Positions 16,734 to 25,783 of a DNA stretch of 64,000 bases are shown here, one piece after another. The DNA is from CALZFJ01 sp964459845 (GTDB lineage Bacteria > Bacteroidota > Bacteroidia > Bacteroidales > Muribaculaceae), in the NCBI GenBank assembly GCA_964459845.1, contig CAYWOC010000006.1, positions 1-64,000 on the forward strand, given 5' to 3'. The translations under genes and the position numbers were made by a program. Positions within the stretch are counted from its first letter, which is position 1. The number at the start of each line of letters is the position of its first letter. The notes below the pieces were generated by a model, which worked only from the letters and a program-made list of their open reading frames with translations, ran no database searches and had not been told where the DNA came from.

Positions 16734-18653
16734 TTACAATAGGTTCTCTATCGTTTCCTTTATACTATTATTATCCATACCGCACAATTCACGCAACTGC
16801 GCAACACTTCCTTGACTGATAAAGCTGTCTGGGATGCCTATACGATGGACCCGCACGCCACGCATACTGTTATCATTGAGCCATTCCATCACAGCAGTGC
16901 CAAGACCGCCAACGATGGTTCCATCCTCAACGGTCACCACGTCATCATATTTTTCACTCACTTCTTTCATTATACCCTCGTCAATCGGCTTCAAGAATAT
17001 CATGTCATAATGAGCGACATTTCTGCCTTGGTTGCGCAAATCGGCAATCACTTTTTGGACATCATTTCCGATTGGACCTATCGACAGAACAGCTACCGAG
17101 CTGTCGCCATCGCACAACTTCCTGCCTTTGCCAAGAGGCAACTTCTCCATCTCGTTGTGCCAATCGACAAGCACACCGCCGCCTCGCGGATAACGTATTG
17201 CAACCGGCGATTCTGTACGCAGTTGTGCCGTATATAGCAGATTGCGCAGATAATGCTCATTCATCGGAGATGCCACGATCATATTGGGGATGCTGCGCAT
17301 ATATGCCATATCAAATGCGCCATGATGCGTGACACCATCTTCGCCGACAAGCCCAGCACGGTCGATACAGAATGTCACTGGCAGATTTTGGATGGCCACA
17401 TCGTGGATTATCTCGTCATAGGCACGCTGCAAAAACGAAGAGTAGATACAGCAAAACGGCAACAATCCATCTTTAGCCATTCCGCCCGAAAGTGTGACGG
17501 CATGACCTTCGGCTATGCCCACATCGAACGCTCTTTCCGGGAAGCGTTCTATCATATAGCACATTGAGCAGCCGCTTGGCATTGCAGCGGTAAGTCCCAC
17601 TATTTTATCGTTCTTCTCAGCGAGTTCCACCAGTGTGTGCCCAAACACATCTTGATACTTCAAAGGTTTTCCTGTCGGGTCGCTGACAATGCGCTCACCC
17701 GTCTCCTTATTAAATTTTCCGGGAGCATGCCATGTGGCAGGGTCTTTCTCGGCAGGAGCATATCCCTTACCTTTGATTGTGCGAAGATGCAGAATTTTAG
17801 GCCCGTTCATATCCTTTATATCATTCAGCACTCGCACGATGCGCTCCACATCGTGTCCGTCGAATGGACCGAAATAGCGGATATTCAGACCCTCAAAAAT
17901 ATTCTGTTGGCTTGAGAACAATGCTTTCAGGCTGTTGTTGAAGCGCAATATCACATCCTTATTCTTCTCGTTCACCATATGGTGGGATTTCAAGAACTGA
18001 TATGCTTTATATCGCAAGTCATTGTATCGTTTTGACGTACTTAGATTCGCCATATATTCTCCGAGTGCACCCACATTCGGGTCTATAGCCATATCATTGT
18101 CGTTTAGAATTATAAGTATATTGCTCTTGTTTATAGATGCATTGTTCAGGGCTTCAAAAGCAAGTCCGCCACTTATCGAGGCATCACCTATCACAGCCAC
18201 CACATGCCGCGGCACAGCATCATGGTTCACCTGCGATGCCACCGCCATACCAAGTGCCGCCGAGATCGAATTCGAGGCGTGTCCGGCTGTGAATGTGTCG
18301 TATTCGCTTTCTTTCGGATTCGGGAAGCCACTCAATCCGTTTAATTTCCTGTTAGTATTAAAACGATCGCGACGACCAGTCAATATTTTATGGCTGTATG
18401 CCTGATGCCCCACATCCCACACAATTCTGTCATACGGTGTGTTGAGAACATAGTGCAATGCAACAGTCATCTCCACAGTCCCCATACTTGATGCGAAATG
18501 CCCAGGATTCACCGACAGCGCATCAATTATGAACTTGCGCAATTCGGCGCACACTGCCGGCAATTCTGCAACTGGCAATTTTCGCAAATCCGCAGGTGAA
18601 TCTATCTTCGCCAACATCGGATATTCAGCTATAATATTCTGATCTTCTGACAC
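16734..18653 (-). CDS. dxs: 1-Deoxy-D-xylulose-5-phosphate synthase
   Basis: A 639-residue thiamine-diphosphate enzyme that joins pyruvate and glyceraldehyde-3-P, the first step of the MEP isoprenoid pathway. The GHQAYSHKILTGRRDRF segment lies near residue 82, the ThDP motif starts at GDASISGGLAFEALNNA (near 155), and the transketolase-type C-terminal domain contains DRAGLVGEDGVTHHGAFD. Length is normal. Isoprenoids also supply the menaquinone tail used with menB/C/E. It leads the dxs-trkA-trkH block. Confidence 0.96.
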   Translation of the reverse strand: MSEDQNIIAEYPMLAKIDSPADLRKLPVAELPAVCAELRKFIIDALSVNPGHFASSMGTVEMTVALHYVLNTPYDRIVWDVGHQAYSHKILTGRRDRFNTNRKLNGLSGFPNPKESEYDTFTAGHASNSISAALGMAVASQVNHDAVPRHVVAVIGDASISGGLAFEALNNASINKSNILIILNDNDMAIDPNVGALGEYMANLSTSKRYNDLRYKAYQFLKSHHMVNEKNKDVILRFNNSLKALFSSQQNIFEGLNIRYFGPFDGHDVERIVRVLNDIKDMNGPKILHLRTIKGKGYAPAEKDPATWHAPGKFNKETGERIVSDPTGKPLKYQDVFGHTLVELAEKNDKIVGLTAAMPSGCSMCYMIERFPERAFDVGIAEGHAVTLSGGMAKDGLLPFCCIYSSFLQRAYDEIIHDVAIQNLPVTFCIDRAGLVGEDGVTHHGAFDMAYMRSIPNMIVASPMNEHYLRNLLYTAQLRTESPVAIRYPRGGGVLVDWHNEMEKLPLGKGRKLCDGDSSVAVLSIGPIGNDVQKVIADLRNQGRNVAHYDMIFLKPIDEGIMKEVSEKYDDVVTVEDGTIVGGLGTAVMEWLNDNSMRGVRVHRIGIPDSFISQGSVAQLRELCGMDNNSIKETIENLL

Positions 18654-18681
18654 GTTATTATTCTTATTTATGTTTATTCAG

Positions 18682-18721
18682 ATCGGCTTGCAATAGCAGC
18701 CATATTGTCAATGCTGCCGAT
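18682..18721. other. Imperfect 40-base inverted repeat upstream of dxs
   Basis: ATCGGC (18682-18687) and GCCGAT (18716-18721) bracket further partial pairing (AGCA / TGCT). It lies 28 bases before the dxs start codon on the minus strand and lacks a T run, so it could be a leader structure or an operator rather than a terminator. Confidence 0.3.
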
Positions 18722-18748
18722 GGCATAGCCAATCTACCACAAATTTAG

Positions 18749-18919
18749 CTATTTTTTTAGATATTTCTTATACAGCGGCACAAAAACAATAATCCCCGAT
18801 GCAATTATCGAGAATACCATCATAAAGTCGATTTTAGGCGAGCGCGTTATGAGCAGATAGCACAATGTTATCCACAGGACAACGATAAACCCAAACCGAA
18901 TGATATTACCTTTATTCAT
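18749..18919 (-). CDS. Small membrane protein of unknown function
   Basis: A 56-residue protein with two predicted membrane spans (IIRFGFIVVLWITLCYLLI and FMMVFSIIASGIIVFVPLY) separated by a short polar turn, and a lysine-rich C terminus. I do not recognise the family. ATG 18919 is preferred over upstream starts because the extra residues would be polar and unlike a membrane leader. It is divergent from rmlB and upstream of dxs by 95 bases. Confidence 0.5.
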   Translation of the reverse strand: MNKGNIIRFGFIVVLWITLCYLLITRSPKIDFMMVFSIIASGIIVFVPLYKKYLKK

Positions 18920-19095
18920 ATAGACATATTTTTGTCTTGTAAAATTACTAATTTTACCTCCACAATCAAAATTTATGCTGTCAAAAATATAAAGATTACT
19001 CATTTTCACACTTCTTTAAACTTAAACTTGGTGTATGTGCAGAATATTTCGTAAATTGCACCCTGATTAACAAAACAACTTTATATTTTTTGATT

Positions 19096-20298
19096 ATGAA
19101 GACCTATTTGGTTACTGGCGGTGCCGGATTTATTGGCGCGAACTTCGTGAAATATCTGTTACAGAAATATGGCGACGATGTGAGAATCGCAATCCTCGAT
19201 GCACTCACTTATGCCGGCAACCTGAAAACGATAAAAGTCGAGACAGAATTGCCTAATGTAGCTTTTTTCAAAGGCGACATTGGCGACCGCGACCTTGTAG
19301 ATAAGATTTTTGAGGTTTTTGATGTGGATTATGTGGTAAATTTCGCAGCCGAAAGCCATGTCGATCGCAGCATAACAAATCCAAAGCTGTTTCTTGAGAC
19401 CAACATCCTCGGCACCCAAAATATGCTTGAATGCGCTCGGCGTGCTTGGTGTACAGGGAAAGGGAAAGACGGCAAATTCACATATAAAAATGGCAAAAAA
19501 TACCTTCAGATCTCCACCGACGAGGTTTATGGATCACTTAAAAAAGACTTCGACGAGCCTTACCCACTCCACATAACAGATGAAATCAAGAAGGTGATTG
19601 AAGGTCGCACCGACCTGAAGACATACGGCAACACATTTTTCACAGAGACCACTCAACTGGCTCCGAGATCTCCATATTCAGCTTCGAAGACAAGTGCCGA
19701 CCTGATTACGCTGGCTTACAGCCACACCTACGACTTCCCTGTAAATATCACTCGGTGCAGCAATAATTATGGACCATACCACTTCCCTGAGAAATTGATA
19801 CCCCTTATCATAAACAACATACTTGAAGGCAAAAAACTTCCAGTATATGGAAAAGGAGAGAATGTACGCGACTGGTTATACGTCACCGACCATGCCAAAG
19901 CAATAGATATGGTGCTAAGAAATGGAGAAGTGGGTGAAATATATAATATAGGCGGTTTCAATGAGGAGAGCAATATAAATATCGTGCGTCTCGTGATATC
20001 AACTATAGCCGACATAATGCATAATGAGCCGGAATACCAAAAACTGCTGAAATGCAGCGTTGATGACATCAACGACAATCTCATTGAGTTTGTCACCGAC
20101 CGTCCCGGTCACGATATGCGTTACGCCATCGACCCATCAAAAATCGCATCAAAACTCGGCTGGTATCCAGAGACCCCGTTCAAGGTTGGCATAAAAAAGA
20201 CCATCCGCTGGTATCTCGACAATCAGGATTGGGTGAAAGATGTGCTATCAGGCGATTATCAAAAATATTATGACGAGATGTATGGTCATCGCTACTAA
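19096..20298 (+). CDS. rmlB: dTDP-glucose 4,6-dehydratase
   Basis: A 400-residue extended SDR enzyme that converts dTDP-glucose to dTDP-4-keto-6-deoxyglucose. The NAD motif TGGAGFIGANF is at the N terminus, with the catalytic ISTDEVYGSL segment and the PYSASKTSAD tyrosine/lysine pair further on. It is about 40-50 residues longer than many RmlB proteins because of an insert (WCTGKGKDGKFTYKNGKKY and the following KKVIEGRTDLKTYG), which I recall from Bacteroidetes copies. ATG 19096 is the natural start; the TTG at 19090 is not needed. It opens a five-gene plus-strand dTDP-sugar block. Confidence 0.94.
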   Translation: MKTYLVTGGAGFIGANFVKYLLQKYGDDVRIAILDALTYAGNLKTIKVETELPNVAFFKGDIGDRDLVDKIFEVFDVDYVVNFAAESHVDRSITNPKLFLETNILGTQNMLECARRAWCTGKGKDGKFTYKNGKKYLQISTDEVYGSLKKDFDEPYPLHITDEIKKVIEGRTDLKTYGNTFFTETTQLAPRSPYSASKTSADLITLAYSHTYDFPVNITRCSNNYGPYHFPEKLIPLIINNILEGKKLPVYGKGENVRDWLYVTDHAKAIDMVLRNGEVGEIYNIGGFNEESNINIVRLVISTIADIMHNEPEYQKLLKCSVDDINDNLIEFVTDRPGHDMRYAIDPSKIASKLGWYPETPFKVGIKKTIRWYLDNQDWVKDVLSGDYQKYYDEMYGHRY

Positions 20299-20337
20299 TT
20301 AATACGATAAAATCATTAAACACAGCAATATATATAT

Positions 20338-21222
20338 ATGAAAGGTATTGTGTTGGCTGGAGGTTCCGGCACACGCTTATATCCATCCACTAAGGGAACT
20401 TCTAAGCAGCTTATTCCGATATACGACAAACCGATGGTGTACTACCCAATATCGGTGCTTATGCTCGCTGGAATACGCGACATTCTTGTAATATCCACAC
20501 CCGACGACACCCCGTCTTTCAAGAGGCTGCTTGGCGATGGAAAATCACTTGGCGTGAACTTCAATTTTGCAGTGCAGCCATCTCCCGACGGATTGGCTCA
20601 AGCTTTCATCATTGGCGAGGATTTTATAGGCGATGATGATGTGTGCTTGGTGCTTGGCGACAACATTTTCTACGGGCAAAGTTTCACAAAAATGCTCGAA
20701 AATGCTTGCAGCACTGCATTAAGCGACAATATGGCTACTCTATTCGCCTATCGGGTGAAAGACCCTAACCGTTTTGGTGTGGTGGAATTTGACGCATCGG
20801 GCAATGCATTGTCTATTGAAGAGAAGCCGGAAAAGCCGAAATCACACTACGCTGTAACTGGACTGTACTTCTATCCTAACGATGTGGTGAAGATAGCAAA
20901 AGGCGTAAAGCCATCGGCTCGTGGCGAGCTTGAAATAACATCCGTCAATCAAGCATATCTCGACCAGCATCGGGTGAAAGTCCAGACTTTGGGACGCGGT
21001 TTTGCATGGCTCGACACCGGAACTGCCGACTCTATGCTCGAAGCATCCAATTTCATACAGACCATCCAGAACCAGCAGGGTGTGCAAGTGGCGGCTCTTG
21101 AAGAAATAGCATTCCGCAAAGGATGGATTTCCGCACAAGAGCTTCTTGCGATAGCTCAGCCTATGCAGAAAAACAGATATGGTCAATATTTAATAAGTCT
21201 TGCCAATGGCACTATCAAATAG
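20338..21222 (+). CDS. rmlA: Glucose-1-phosphate thymidylyltransferase
   Basis: A 294-residue nucleotidyltransferase that makes dTDP-glucose from glucose-1-P and dTTP. It has the signature GIVLAGGSGTRLYPST at the N terminus, the DKPMVYYPISVLMLAGI loop, and EKPEKPKSHYAVTGLYFY. Length is standard. It follows rmlB by 39 bases and its last 17 bases overlap the first ketoisomerase gene. No rmlC or rmlD is present, so the product pathway branches away from rhamnose here. Confidence 0.96.
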   Translation: MKGIVLAGGSGTRLYPSTKGTSKQLIPIYDKPMVYYPISVLMLAGIRDILVISTPDDTPSFKRLLGDGKSLGVNFNFAVQPSPDGLAQAFIIGEDFIGDDDVCLVLGDNIFYGQSFTKMLENACSTALSDNMATLFAYRVKDPNRFGVVEFDASGNALSIEEKPEKPKSHYAVTGLYFYPNDVVKIAKGVKPSARGELEITSVNQAYLDQHRVKVQTLGRGFAWLDTGTADSMLEASNFIQTIQNQQGVQVAALEEIAFRKGWISAQELLAIAQPMQKNRYGQYLISLANGTIK

Positions 21223-21628
21223 CAAGCCTCACATTATAAATCTGCCCAAAATATGCGATCCGCGCGGCAATCTGTCGGTCATAGAAAGCATTAAACAAAT
21301 TCCCTTCAAGATAGCCCGCACCTACTGGATTTACGACGTTCCGGGCGATAGCTTCCGCAACGGACACGCTTTCCGCGAACAAGAGGAATTCATCATTGCT
21401 CTCTCGGGCAGTTTTGATGTCGTATTGAACGATGGCACAAGCGAGCTTCGCTATCATATGGCACGGTCTTATTATGGTCTTTATGTCCCGGCTATGAATT
21501 GGCGGCTTCTCGACAACTTCTCCACTAATTCTGTGGCTTTAGTCATATCGTCTTTGCCTTATGATGCTGCCGACTACATAGAAGACTTCAATGAATATAA
21601 AGCAACTTTAGACCACGATGAATTATGA
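21206..21628 (+). CDS. FdtA/WxcM-like sugar 3,4-ketoisomerase, diverged copy
   Basis: A 140-residue single cupin of the WxcM/FdtA family. These enzymes turn dTDP-4-keto-6-deoxyglucose into the 3-keto isomer. The family's paired histidines read HAF here (H54, F56), whereas the neighbouring paralogue has HSH. FdtA structural work, as I recall it, places both histidines at the active site, so this copy may be weakened, altered in stereochemistry, or a structural partner. ATG 21206 overlaps the end of rmlA by 17 bases, and the stop overlaps the next gene by 4 bases, so co-translation is likely. Confidence 0.82.
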   Translation: MALSNSKPHIINLPKICDPRGNLSVIESIKQIPFKIARTYWIYDVPGDSFRNGHAFREQEEFIIALSGSFDVVLNDGTSELRYHMARSYYGLYVPAMNWRLLDNFSTNSVALVISSLPYDAADYIEDFNEYKATLDHDEL

Positions 21629-22074
21629 CTCAAGATTTTCACAAAATATCACATATTACCGACTGCCAGCTTATTCATCTTGCCAAGCACCATCATGAAA
21701 ATGGCAATCTATCGGTGGTGGAAAGCAATAATGAGCTACCATTTACGATAAAGCGCATATACTATCTATATGACGTTCCAGGCGGTGAAGAACGGGGTGG
21801 ACACTCTCACAGGCAATGCTATGAATATATAACAGCAGTAAGTGGGAGTTTCGACATCACTATCGACGATGGTTGCGATAGCCGCACCATACAGCTCAAC
21901 CGTTCTGACATGGGGCTACTTGTCACTCCGGGAATTTGGCGAGTGCTTAACAACTTCTCTTCGGGTTCGGTATGTCTTGTCATTGCGTCTGAAGAATTTG
22001 ATGAAGCCGACTATGTGCGCAGCATAGATGAGTTCAAGAGACTCACAGAAAACAAACAGCAACACTTTAAATAA
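21625..22074 (+). CDS. FdtA/QdtA-like dTDP-4-keto-6-deoxyhexose 3,4-ketoisomerase
   Basis: A 149-residue cupin paralogous to the gene just before it. It retains the full RGGHSH motif (H60, H62) followed by EYITAVSGSFDITIDDG, so I regard it as the catalytically complete ketoisomerase of the block. Its product would be a dTDP-3-keto-6-deoxyhexose for the aminotransferase that follows 15 bases later. Whether the galacto (Fuc3N) or gluco (Qui3N) form is made cannot be told from motifs. Confidence 0.85.
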   Translation: MTQDFHKISHITDCQLIHLAKHHHENGNLSVVESNNELPFTIKRIYYLYDVPGGEERGGHSHRQCYEYITAVSGSFDITIDDGCDSRTIQLNRSDMGLLVTPGIWRVLNNFSSGSVCLVIASEEFDEADYVRSIDEFKRLTENKQQHFK

Positions 22075-22089
22075 TACAAGTTACACAAA

Positions 22090-23211
22090 ATGAAGCAATA
22101 TCCATTTCTCGACCTTCACCCAGTGAATGAGCCATATATGCAGGAGCTGAAAGATGCAGCCTGCAATGTGATAGAATCAGGCAGATATCTTGGCGGAAAC
22201 AACATATCAGCATTCGAGAAAGAACTTGCAGAATTTTGTGAAACGCAATATGCCGTAGCCGTAAGCAATGGACTTGATGCTCTGCGCCTCATCTTGCGCG
22301 CATACAAGGCATTAGGAATATTACATACAGGAGATGAAATTATCGTTCCTGCAAACACCTATGTGGCATCAGTATTAGCAATCACCGATTCTGGACTCAC
22401 CCCTGTATTCGCAGAGCCGTCATCTGATACAATGAATCTCGACTGCACAATGCTCGAACAGCACATCACACCTCGTACCCGCGGGATTATGGTCGTCCAC
22501 CTGTATGGCACACCTTGCTGGGACGAACATCTGAACCTGCTCGCAGCAAAATACAATTTAATTATTGTAGAGGATAATGCTCAAGCCATCGGTGCTAAAT
22601 CCCATGTACTTGGCTTAAATGGCACTACCACCACAGGCTCACTCGGCAATGCCGCCGGACACAGTTTCTACCCAACAAAAAACCTCGGTGCGCTTGGTGA
22701 TGCCGGAGCTGTCACCACCAACGATAAAGCTCTTGCTGACACAGTGCGAGCAATAGCTAATTATGGGTCAGACCGCCGATACCACAATATCTACGAAGGG
22801 CTTAATTGCCGTATGGACGAAATTCAAGCAGCAATGCTTCGCGTGAAACTTCGCCATACCGATGAGGAGAACTGCCGCCGAGCCGAAATTGCGAGAACCT
22901 ACTGCAACAATATATCCAACCCGGTCATCACCGTCCCACAAATCTTTGACGGTATGTCTCAGGTGTGGCATCAATATGTAATCCGAGTGGACAACCGTGA
23001 TGATTTCCGCAAATATATGCTCGACAACGGTGTTGCCACCGATGTCCTATATGCAACACCACCCCATCGCCAGCCGTGCTATGCCCGATATGCCAACGAG
23101 CACCTACCCATCACCGACCGCATAGCAGACACTGTGGTAAGTCTGCCAATTGCTGTTCACATCACCCAGGATGATGCCGTGCAAATCAGCGAAATCATCA
23201 ACCAATATTAA
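22090..23211 (+). CDS. Sugar 3-aminotransferase (DegT/DnrJ/EryC1; FdtB/QdtB-like)
   Basis: A 373-residue PLP-dependent sugar aminotransferase. The Schiff-base lysine is in SFYPTKNLGALGDAGAV, and IIVPANTYVAS and VEDNAQAIGAK match the DegT family. Directly after two ketoisomerases it should aminate the C3 keto group to give dTDP-3-amino-3,6-dideoxyhexose. The acyltransferase (FdtC/QdtC type) that normally completes dTDP-Fuc3NAc or Qui3NAc is not in this block. It is the last gene of the plus-strand run. Confidence 0.9.
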   Translation: MKQYPFLDLHPVNEPYMQELKDAACNVIESGRYLGGNNISAFEKELAEFCETQYAVAVSNGLDALRLILRAYKALGILHTGDEIIVPANTYVASVLAITDSGLTPVFAEPSSDTMNLDCTMLEQHITPRTRGIMVVHLYGTPCWDEHLNLLAAKYNLIIVEDNAQAIGAKSHVLGLNGTTTTGSLGNAAGHSFYPTKNLGALGDAGAVTTNDKALADTVRAIANYGSDRRYHNIYEGLNCRMDEIQAAMLRVKLRHTDEENCRRAEIARTYCNNISNPVITVPQIFDGMSQVWHQYVIRVDNRDDFRKYMLDNGVATDVLYATPPHRQPCYARYANEHLPITDRIADTVVSLPIAVHITQDDAVQISEIINQY

Positions 23212-23336
23212 ATTACGAGCATAACCTATTGTTGAATAAGATTTTAAGTGTCATCATTTCACAGCATCACAGGCGGCACTCGCAATATAGCCGACGACAA
23301 ATATGTTCACAACAACCAATTACAATCTCACATTAC

Positions 23337-23379
23337 AAGAGACAAGTGGGGTGAAGTCTCTTACGCCCCCACCCCACTT
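23337..23379. terminator. Overlapping inverted repeats between convergent genes
   Basis: Two stems compete for the same bases: AAGAGAC / GTCTCTT (23337-23343, 23356-23362) and AAGTGGGGT / ACCCCACTT (23344-23352, 23371-23379). They lie between the aminotransferase and ackA, which converge. No long T run follows, so termination is likely but weakly supported. Confidence 0.45.
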
Positions 23380-23402
23380 TATGCCGTCATAGCGCAAATC
23401 GT

Positions 23403-24614
23403 TTATTGCACTTCTCGTCCTTCCACAATAGCTTCAGTATCGCGAGCTATCATATATTCTTCATCGGTAGGAATTACCACCACTTTCACCTTTGAGTCTG
23501 CATTGCTGATCAAGGCTTCTTCGCCATGGATTGTAGCGTTCTTTTCCTCATCGAGCTTAACGCCGATAAATCCAAGAGGACGGCACACATTTGCTCTGAT
23601 AGTGACTTGGTTCTCGCCTACACCACCAGTAAACACAATCACATCCACACCGCCCATTTCAGCCGCATATGCTCCCACATATTTCAAAATACGGTTTTCA
23701 TACATTTCAAAACCCAGTTTTGCACGCTCATTGCCTTCATCCATTGCTGCGCCAATTTCACGCATATCGCTCGACACCTCGGTGAATCCGGCAAGACCGC
23801 TCTTCTTATTGATGATGTTCTGCATATCCTCTGCGCTGAGATTATGCTTCTGCATAAGGAATGTCAATGCTCCCGGATCCACATCACCGCAACGCGTTCC
23901 CATCATTAATCCCTCTACTGGAGTAAGCCCCATTGATGTGTCGATACTCTTGCCGCAATTCACGGCAGTGATACTGCCTCCGTTTCCTATATGGCAGGTG
24001 ATGACCTTTGTAGAATTATAATCCACGCCAAGATATTCGCAGGCACGGCGCGACACATAGCGGTGGCTTGTGCCATGGAATCCATAGCGGCGCACACCAT
24101 CCTCTTTATAATATTTATACGGCAAAGCATACATATAAGCTTTTGCCGGCATAGTTTGATGAAATGCCGTGTCGAACACCGCCACTTGCGGCACATTTGG
24201 CATATTGGCAGTGATTGCGTCAATACCAGCCATATTCACCGGGTTATGCAGAGGTGCTATGCCATAGCATTCCTTGATTTTTGCCACGACCTCATCATTG
24301 ATAAGCACACTCTTGTTGAACTTTTCACCTCCGTGAACCACACGATGCCCCACAGCCTCTATCTCATCGAAGCTCTTGATGCAACCATACTCGGCACTTG
24401 TCAATGTATCGAGTATCGCCTTGATGGCACCGTTATGGTCTGTTATATCAAGTTCCACAATCTTCTTGCTGCCGTCAGGAAGCTTGAATTTGATAAAGGC
24501 GCCACTTAGCCCAATCTTCTCAACACCGCCTTCAGCAAGAACTTTATTTGCCTTAATCTCAATTAATTTATACTTTACCGAACTACTTCCGCAGTTAAGC
24601 ACCAATATATTCAT
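23403..24614 (-). CDS. ackA: Acetate kinase
   Basis: A 403-residue ASKHA-fold kinase that makes ATP and acetate from acetyl phosphate. The start MNILVLNCGSSSVKYKL is the classic N-terminal signature; GRRVVHGGEKF-type sequence (GHRVVHGG), FHQTMP and FHGTSHRYVS follow, and GGVGEN is near the C terminus. It is 16 bases downstream of pta on the same strand; together they end pyruvate fermentation begun by nifJ. Confidence 0.97.
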   Translation of the reverse strand: MNILVLNCGSSSVKYKLIEIKANKVLAEGGVEKIGLSGAFIKFKLPDGSKKIVELDITDHNGAIKAILDTLTSAEYGCIKSFDEIEAVGHRVVHGGEKFNKSVLINDEVVAKIKECYGIAPLHNPVNMAGIDAITANMPNVPQVAVFDTAFHQTMPAKAYMYALPYKYYKEDGVRRYGFHGTSHRYVSRRACEYLGVDYNSTKVITCHIGNGGSITAVNCGKSIDTSMGLTPVEGLMMGTRCGDVDPGALTFLMQKHNLSAEDMQNIINKKSGLAGFTEVSSDMREIGAAMDEGNERAKLGFEMYENRILKYVGAYAAEMGGVDVIVFTGGVGENQVTIRANVCRPLGFIGVKLDEEKNATIHGEEALISNADSKVKVVVIPTDEEYMIARDTEAIVEGREVQ

Positions 24615-24630
24615 CTCTTTCGTAATTTTA

Positions 24631-25647
24631 TTATTTCTGATTCTTTAATCCTATTGCTTGATTGCAAGTGATAATCATTGTCTTATAAATATCTTCGGGG
24701 CTGCATCCACGAGACAAATCGTTCACAGGACGTGCAAGTCCTTGAAGTATTGGTCCCACAGCCTGTGCGCCACCTATGCGCTGAACAAGCTTATATGCGA
24801 TGTTGCCTACTTCAAGATTAGGGAACACAAGCACATTTGCATTTCCTGCAATCTTGCTGCCTGGAGCTTTGCTCAATCCTACTGATGGGACAAGAGCTGC
24901 ATCGGCTTGAAGTTCTCCGTCTATCGCAAGATTAGGATCGATCTCTTGTGCCATCTTAGTTGCCTCGACAACCTTTGTCACATTGTCATGCGCAGCACTT
25001 CCCTTAGTCGAGAAACTCAACATCGCTATACGAGGTTCAATTCCGGCAATGTCACGAGCAGTTTTTGCTGTAGAAATGGCTATCTGCGCAAGTTCTGGAG
25101 CTGTTGGAGCAGGAACAACAGCACAGTCGGCAAACACCATCATTCCGTCTGTTCCATAAGGAGAACCTGCCGGCATAAGCATAAGGAATGCGCCCGACAC
25201 CACACTGATGCCCGGAGCTGTCTTAATCACCTGAAATGCTGCACGCAGCACATTTCCAGTAGTGTTTCTTGCTCCGGCCACTTGGCAATCGGCTTCACCA
25301 GCCTTTATGAGCAAGCAACCAAGATATAGAGGATCTTTCACTTTCTTGCGCGCATCGTCCATTGTGATGCCTTTCGACTTGCGCAGTTCATAAAAGATTT
25401 CAGCATATTTTTCCAATGCGGCTTCATCGCTGTTATCAACGATTTTTGCTTGGTCGATATGTGTCAAGCCAAGTTCGGCAGCTTCAGTTTTAATATCTTC
25501 AGGTTTACCAATTAGGATAACATCGGCAATGCCTTCTGCTATCACTTGATTAGCCGCTTGAAGCGTGCGGCTTTCTGTTCCTTCTGGCAACACGATACGC
25601 TGTCTGCAAGCTATCGCTTTTTCTTTCAATGCGTTAAATAGTCCCAT
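24631..25647 (-). CDS. pta: Phosphate acetyltransferase
   Basis: A 338-residue catalytic PTA_PTB domain with no N-terminal regulatory extension (the short form). It converts acetyl-CoA and phosphate to acetyl phosphate. Visible motifs include IVLPEGTESRTLQAA at the start, VAGARNTTGNVLRAAFQ, and FPNLEVGNIAYKLVQR near the C terminus. It is first in a pta-ackA pair. Confidence 0.96.
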   Translation of the reverse strand: MGLFNALKEKAIACRQRIVLPEGTESRTLQAANQVIAEGIADVILIGKPEDIKTEAAELGLTHIDQAKIVDNSDEAALEKYAEIFYELRKSKGITMDDARKKVKDPLYLGCLLIKAGEADCQVAGARNTTGNVLRAAFQVIKTAPGISVVSGAFLMLMPAGSPYGTDGMMVFADCAVVPAPTAPELAQIAISTAKTARDIAGIEPRIAMLSFSTKGSAAHDNVTKVVEATKMAQEIDPNLAIDGELQADAALVPSVGLSKAPGSKIAGNANVLVFPNLEVGNIAYKLVQRIGGAQAVGPILQGLARPVNDLSRGCSPEDIYKTMIITCNQAIGLKNQK

Positions 25648-25727
25648 AAGTCTATGTATTTAATATTGATACAAATTTATAACATTATTTTCAACTCTGC
25701 AAAAAATTAATACCCAACATATTTATA

Positions 25728-25767
25728 TAAAAAATCTCCGGTGAAACCTAATTTCAACCGGAGATTT
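25728..25767 (-). terminator. Rho-independent terminator after the OmpH-like gene
   Basis: A long stem (AAATCTCCGGT... / ...ACCGGAGATTT, one bulged base) followed on the minus strand by six T. It separates the OmpH-like gene from pta. Confidence 0.85.
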
Positions 25768-25783
25768 GCTATAATTAATTATT

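Noticed and set aside
23248..24021. A 257-residue open frame on the plus strand opposite ackA
   Set aside because: It lies fully antisense to a clear acetate kinase and its translation is low-complexity S/T/I-rich shadow sequence.
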